A stretch of 64,000 bases of DNA from Nematostella vectensis (lineage: Eukaryota; Cnidaria; Anthozoa; Actiniaria; Edwardsiidae): NCBI RefSeq assembly GCF_932526225.1, contig NC_064040.1:8033181-8097180 (forward strand). Reading direction: 5' to 3'. The notes beneath the pieces are model-generated. The model ran no database searches. It worked only from the letters and a program-made list of their open reading frames with translations, and was not told the DNA's origin. The translations under genes were made by a program, and so were the position numbers. Shown here piece after piece: positions 62,301 through 64,000 of this stretch. Each line of letters starts with the position of its first letter. The first letter of the stretch is position 1.

Positions 62301-64000
62301 GAGTTCTTAGACCTTAGTCAGAATAGAATTTCAGTTTTTACCGTTTTTGTATCGTCAGGGGTTCCAAAAAATTTCCGAGACTTGATTTGCCTCGAGATCC
62401 CCAGACTGTCCTCTTGGTAACTTTCCCGTCTAGTAGTAGACCTATTGAGCCATAGATAGTGAGTAGCGAAAAAGCCGACGTTTCACAAAAACAAAAAACA
62501 GTAAATTATTAAAATCGTCATTTATATAAAGGTAGTATTTGGATTTATGCATTTTTAGTGAGTCAAATAATCAACTCGGCGCTACGCGCATCGTTGACTA
62601 TCTATTGACTAATAGAAAACTCGAACTTGTAGTCTAATTGTTAAATAGCAAAGCCTTTTTGTTTTTAGTTTGTGTTCGGTGGAGTTCAGACCCCCGGCAT
62701 ATGTAGATCCCTCGTCACCATTCCAGCTCGGTCGGTTCCTGATCAGTGAGACTGGACTTCTCGCTTGGGAGAAAAGGTAACAAGATCATCTGGTTGTAAC
62801 TTATTTGTGACTACTTACCCGCTTATGACATGACGGTAAAACCCTGAACATGCGCACTTCGAAGAAATGGAAAAAGAAGATACAATTTTTAACATTGGCC
62901 ATCATTTTCCTGTATTCCGGACTGATTTTCCCTTTTCAAAACACCAATTTCCTAACAAGTGGCTGCCATGCACATACCCAGATTTTGGATTTTTATAATA
63001 ACTTTCTAACTTTCTCCTTGATCATCCTTGCGCCATGGATGAGCTCAGGAACGAAAAGCTCAAATTTAAGTGACACTTTAAAAAAAGTCGCATCAATTTA
63101 AAAAAAAAGTCGCATTTGATATTACTCACTAAGTACTTAGGAGAATTTTCCGCCTTATTTGATGTGAAATGAGCTTATTGGAAACGTCAAGCAATGTGTT
63201 TCCGTCATGTCCCAGCTTATAAGAGCTAGCTCACTATCTCTTTGTACCAAATGTGTTTCCGTTATGTCCCAGCTTATAAGAGCTAGCTCACTATCTCTTT
63301 GTACCAAATGTGTAAATACACGTCTATCCTTTGTCTTCTTCTTTTAACAAAGCTGATCATAAGCCGCCTAGGTTCCGGCTTTGGCACGTTTCATCTTTCT
63401 AATGTGTATAGTTAAAGATGAATAATTTATTGCTTGAATTGATTGATATCTAGTAACTAAGTGTTGTTCTGTTATTTAAAGGCTGCGGGTTGATCTATTG
63501 AAGAAGAACGAGAAATTCCTTCGAGAACTCAAGAATCTGGACAACAGGAGATGGTATACATACTTTTCCGAAATTAAAACAATCGCTGCTGCTTATTTTG
63601 TTGTAATGAGAGGTATAAGATCGGCGGACCAGTGTTTTATCTCTTGTTTTGTTGCCCTTGTCGTTCGCGTTGTTATTGTCGTCGTAGTCGTGAGACTAAT
63701 AAAATCGCCGTGCTACACGTATCGGCGTAACAGTGTTAAATGTCTTGTTTTGTTGCCCTTGTTGTTAGCGTTGTAATTGTCGTCGTAGTCGTGAGACGCA
63801 TAAGATCGTCGTGCTACACGTAGCTACGGAAAATTTTTATGTCTTTAGTGTTGTTGTTTATGTCTTTTGTTTATGTCTTTATCGTTGTCCTCGTAGTCGC
63901 GAGACGCATAAGATCGCAGTGCTGTACGTGGCGGCGGGTCAGGAAGACAAGACGTCAATTATGTCGAACTCAGCGGGTAGTCAGGCGTACGAAGACTTTG
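32317..64000 (+). CDS. RALGAPA1: Ral GTPase-activating protein catalytic subunit alpha (partial, C-terminus beyond window)
   Basis: Tuberin-like catalytic subunit that pairs with RALGAPB and inactivates RalA/RalB. I joined 36 exons in continuous frame, about 1840 codons: 32317-32425, 32504-32614, 32846-32895, 33046-33103, 33583-33626, 33836-34094, 35569-35690, 36247-36385, 36708-37045, 37166-37237, 37737-38024, 38337-38522, 39589-39711, 40068-40515, 40772-41091, 45334-45558, 47787-47928, 48584-48858, 49579-49677, 49814-49975, 50371-50496, 51164-51298, 51989-52047, 52238-52346, 53235-53345, 53849-53917, 54588-54701, 55229-55442, 56697-56770, 56842-56991, 57256-57309, 61207-61488, 61747-61922, 62669-62776, 63482-63553 and 63897 to the edge. 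Family blocks: [16 protein letters not shown] (exon 6), [11 protein letters not shown] (8), [15 protein letters not shown] (14), [14 protein letters not shown] (18), [14 protein letters not shown] (20), [11 protein letters not shown] (30), [16 protein letters not shown] (35) and [13 protein letters not shown] (36). The start MFHSRKS resembles vertebrate MFSKK. Exons 14-17 are a poorly conserved Ser-rich linker. The RapGAP domain begins at the window edge. RALGAPA1 and RALGAPA2 are vertebrate paralogues, so the symbol is approximate. Confidence 0.93.
34199..35077. mobile_element. Element with about 300-bp inverted repeats, RALGAPA intron 6
   Basis: The left end CAGCACAAGAAGTCCAAGTG and the right end cacttgggcttctcgcgctg are inverted and flanked by TA. 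Similarity between arms continues inward (gtgaccacctttaat / attaaaggtggtcac; tggtcccc / ggggacc; gaactgccttagtttt / aaaactaaggcagttc). It is nearly all inverted arm with a short centre, so it is non-autonomous. The arms give matching spurious short open frames on opposite strands. Confidence 0.82.
38621..39502. mobile_element. Non-autonomous DNA transposon, RALGAPA intron 12
   Basis: Ends are inverted: TACAGTCGAAGCTCTC at the left, and a right end whose complement starts TTAACAGTTGAAGCTCT, with TA flanks. Sub-terminal blocks ctcgtaagcgacca, agctccgttaacgacca and similar recur near both ends (38640-38830 and 39355-39485). The centre is AT-rich without a transposase. The ends resemble pogo/Tigger-like elements, an inference. 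Confidence 0.8.
39685..39875 (+). repeat. Duplicated 5' splice-junction segment of RALGAPA exon 13
   Basis: The end of exon 13 plus its donor (gggaggaggtcatagcagag, then tggaac/GTAAGT) has a diverged copy about 130 bases downstream in the intron (aggaggaggtaatgacagag, then tggattGTTAGT). The copy retains a donor-like GTTAGT at the corresponding place. Confidence 0.75.
41115..45105. mobile_element. 4-kb transposon with about 540-bp terminal inverted repeats and TTAA target duplication, RALGAPA intron 15
   Basis: Flanked by TTAA at 41111-41114 and 45106-45109. The left repeat (41115-41645) and right repeat (44548-45105) are near-identical in inverse orientation, starting GACCAGCGGTCTGAGTTCGTC and ending at ttgtttataattagggtcaa-like sequence. 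One arm differs by a short insertion near 45006-45055. The 2.9-kb interior has no recognisable transposase. It holds a tandem repeat at 42860-43130, a C run, and two short minus-strand open frames (about 42590-42352 and 43487-43206) that I do not recognise. The TTAA duplication is a piggyBac hallmark, but the terminal bases are not typical of that family. Confidence 0.88.
42860..43130. repeat. About 75-bp tandem repeat inside the TTAA element
   Basis: Four degenerate units containing ccctaagagatagcagaat, then a run of A, cgtttaacaccaac and ggaatagcagttggtcga. The array lies in the unique interior of the transposon. Confidence 0.75.
46304..47823 (+). repeat. 39-bp minisatellite built from the RALGAPA exon 17 acceptor
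   Basis: About 39 tandem units, each a polypyrimidine tract (ttccttttccttgttgtaca), then ggccagtaagggttcgacc. The last unit is the real 3' splice site: ttcttgttatacag, then GCCAGTAAGGGTTCGACC, the first six codons of exon 17 (A-S-K-G-S-T). The array therefore consists of copies of the exon's own junction. Units alternate between TACAG-G, which keeps an acceptor AG, and TACACG, which does not. From about 46830 to 47430 this gives a regular three-unit higher-order pattern. Thirteen codons per unit keep one plus frame open for about 1.4 kb. Confidence 0.93.
47667..47727. other. 61-bp palindromic insert with XhoI, BamHI and AscI sites inside the minisatellite
   Basis: Perfect 17-base inverted arms CATGCTCGAGGATCCAG / CTGGATCCTCGAGCATG surround a 27-base centre that contains GGCGCGCC. 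Allowing four or five mismatches, the whole 61 bases are palindromic. It interrupts a 39-bp unit and is flanked by a TCCTTTTC direct repeat. It could be a tiny hairpin transposon with an 8-bp target duplication, or a cloning/library adaptor left in the assembly. Confidence 0.9.
47967..48129. mobile_element. Small inverted-repeat element, RALGAPA intron 17
   Basis: Starts aaccctgctaac and ends gttagcagggtt, with inner repeats of ttgaattccccgctaactcg on one strand. Likely a MITE of about 160 bases; a possible relative with gttcgagttagc motifs lies near 54850. Confidence 0.6.
49919..50335 (+). repeat. About 55-bp degenerate array copying the RALGAPA exon 20 donor end
   Basis: Exon 20 ends with gtacctcacacacttctatc, ggctcatgcacattgg and cactgaccag, then GTAGAAG. 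The intron continues with about seven diverged copies of the same segment (for example aacctcacacactctaatac, catctcatgcacatcgac, then tcactgactagGTGGGG). Several keep gaccag followed by GT at the position of the authentic donor, e.g. around 50083. The array ends just before the exon 21 acceptor at 50370. Confidence 0.88.
51272..51926 (+). repeat. 79-bp array copying the RALGAPA exon 22 donor end
   Basis: Exon 22 ends ccaaccagtactggtaaaga, then catcaag, then GTAGGCAATAGACC. This segment plus about 50 intron bases is repeated eight more times downstream with few differences, the last copy ending near 51926. Almost every copy preserves catcaag/GTAGGC or a near variant, so there are many equivalent donor sites. 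Exon 23 starts 60 bases after the array. Confidence 0.94.
52520..53035. repeat. 41-bp minisatellite, RALGAPA intron 24
   Basis: Units of roughly ctcaatagccttcaaagact, catgaggataccatttcatgt, with variants (attattaag replacing atgagg; doubled atttcatgtctca) in a higher-order pattern: the block from about 52545 recurs from about 52755. I see no similarity to either flanking exon. Confidence 0.9.
53390..53590. mobile_element. Hairpin MITE, RALGAPA intron 25
   Basis: Two inverted arms of about 75 bases: the left has gccaaattcg, agaatccaaatct and tttgggaatagcgcgtagtc; the right has gactacgcgctattcccaaa, gattttggattc and cgaatttggc. A centre of about 50 bases separates them. It starts some 45 bases downstream of exon 25. 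Confidence 0.88.
53890..54060 (+). repeat. Possible duplicated 5' splice-junction segment of RALGAPA exon 26
   Basis: Exon 26 ends aggaggagaactct/GTGAGTGC; about 100 bases downstream lies aggaagagaactct/GTAAGGG, followed by partly matching intron sequence (ctatgctgaagcg versus ccatgctcaagcg). The copy has a stronger donor consensus than the original. Confidence 0.6.
55795..56440. repeat. 25-bp minisatellite, RALGAPA intron 28
   Basis: About 26 units of ctgctgttccagcttgatag followed by aaatc, with C/T variants at two positions. Each unit includes tgctgttccag, an acceptor-like string on the coding strand. Because 25 is not a multiple of 3, minus-strand open frames show a 25-residue peptide period. 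Not obviously derived from a flanking exon. Confidence 0.95.
57630..58119 (+). repeat. 34-bp minisatellite upstream of RALGAPA exon 32
   Basis: About 14 units of tgatggtatttgcattgcgt followed by tacaagagcgtgtc. The array is interrupted by the LINE; its last partial unit (gtatttgcattgcgtgacag) reappears after the LINE and forms the exon 32 acceptor at 61206. Confidence 0.92.
58120..60947 (+). CDS. LINE ORF2: endonuclease-reverse transcriptase, lacking its start
   Basis: About 942 codons without a stop or frameshift. There is no Met upstream of the endonuclease: the frame enters from array sequence and an in-frame TGA sits at 58107. This is therefore a 5'-truncated copy. Apurinic-endonuclease motifs are in order: [28 protein letters not shown] and ISDHDIVLF (about residues 8-230). 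Reverse transcriptase motifs are [59 protein letters not shown] and FADD (a variant of the YADD catalytic box) at about residues 525-690. A C-terminal block with [18 protein letters not shown] follows. Such enzymes nick target DNA and prime cDNA there. The clean frame implies a young insertion. Clade CR1/L2 is likely, not certain. Confidence 0.94.
58120..61186 (+). mobile_element. 5'-truncated non-LTR retrotransposon (CR1/L2-like LINE), RALGAPA intron 31
   Basis: A 3.07-kb insertion in the sense direction of the host gene. Both flanks carry gtatttgc (58112-58119 and 61187-61194), consistent with a target-site duplication inside the 34-bp array. The body is the open frame to 60949 followed by an AT-rich 3' UTR ending in atgtagatgtagagatgtagatg, the short-repeat tail usual for CR1/L2-type elements instead of poly-A. 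The insertion ends only about 20 bases before the splice acceptor of exon 32. Confidence 0.93.
61561..61707 (+). mobile_element. 147-bp MITE copy 2 (9-bp target duplication)
   Basis: Begins GGGTCAGTACGCAACTC and ends GCAGCTGCGTACTTACT; flanks ACCAGATGG and CCCAGATGG match at 8 of 9 positions. Same length and about 90% alike to the copy at 29077-29223. It is inserted in intron 32, directly after cacgcccatagcaccagatg, which is itself a likely copy of the end of exon 32 (ccacgcccatagcgccggac). Confidence 0.9.
63193..63312. repeat. 56-bp direct duplication, RALGAPA intron 34
   Basis: Two tandem, almost identical copies of aatgtgtttccgtcatgtcc, cagcttataagagctagctc, actatctctttgtacc. They differ at one clear base (gtcatg versus gttatg), so the duplication is recent. 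Confidence 0.93.
63600..63945 (+). repeat. About 100-bp array copying the RALGAPA exon 36 acceptor and start
   Basis: Exon 36 starts at 63897 after gtcctcgtag; its first bases are TCGCGAGACGCATAAGATCG and CAGTGCTGTACGTGG. Near copies lie at about 63679 (gtcgtagtcgtgagactaat, aaaatcgccgtgctacacgt) and 63784 (gtcgtagtcgtgagacgcat, aagatcgtcgtgctacacgt). A poorer one lies near 63605 (aatgagaggtataagatcgg). Each good copy retains the cgtag acceptor and about 40 exon-like bases. Confidence 0.9.

Overview
This is a gene-dense piece of an animal nuclear genome, not a prokaryotic or viral one. Every conserved gene except the first is split by GT-AG introns. The protein sets (spliceosome, BRCA1-A complex, RAD51 paralogue, Ran GEF, Ral GAP, class A GPCR) are metazoan. 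The compact AT-rich introns, intact ancestral gene structures, intronless peptide-type GPCR, CR1/L2-like LINE and many small hairpin elements fit an anthozoan cnidarian such as a sea anemone. The species is an inference and cannot be proved from the window.

Layout: 1-5068 is non-coding sequence with a 200-N assembly gap and a GA microsatellite. 5132-6451 (+) is a single-exon rhodopsin-class GPCR. 7452-10501 (-) is PRPF31, with a 46-bp minisatellite running into its 3' flank. 10875-11565 (+) is SmD2 (SNRPD2), head to head with PRPF31 across a 373-bp shared promoter. 12948-21391 (+) is BABAM2/BRE (11 exons), whose third intron holds a 4-kb, roughly 120-copy 33-bp minisatellite. 23489-26223 (+) is XRCC3 (7 exons). 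28154-31630 (-) is RCC1 (4 exons). 32317 to beyond 64000 (+) is the catalytic Ral GTPase-activating protein alpha subunit (RALGAPA). I could join 36 exons in frame; the C-terminal RapGAP domain lies mostly outside the window.

The genes form functional pairs: two spliceosome proteins share one promoter, two small-GTPase regulators (RCC1 for Ran, RALGAPA for Ral) share another, and two double-strand-break repair genes (BABAM2, XRCC3) are adjacent in tandem.

The most unusual signal is in the introns. At several RCC1 and RALGAPA exon boundaries, a segment spanning the splice junction (the last or first exon bases plus the splice site) has been copied into the neighbouring intron, sometimes as 2 copies and sometimes as arrays of up to about 39. 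Clear examples are RALGAPA exons 13, 17, 20, 22 and 36 and RCC1 exons 2 and 3; exons 26 and 32 are weaker. This suggests that introns here grow by tandem amplification of splice junctions, leaving rows of decoy or alternative splice sites. A 5'-truncated LINE has also landed about 20 bases upstream of a RALGAPA exon, inside one of these arrays, and a 4-kb element with about 540-bp inverted repeats and TTAA flanks sits in another RALGAPA intron.
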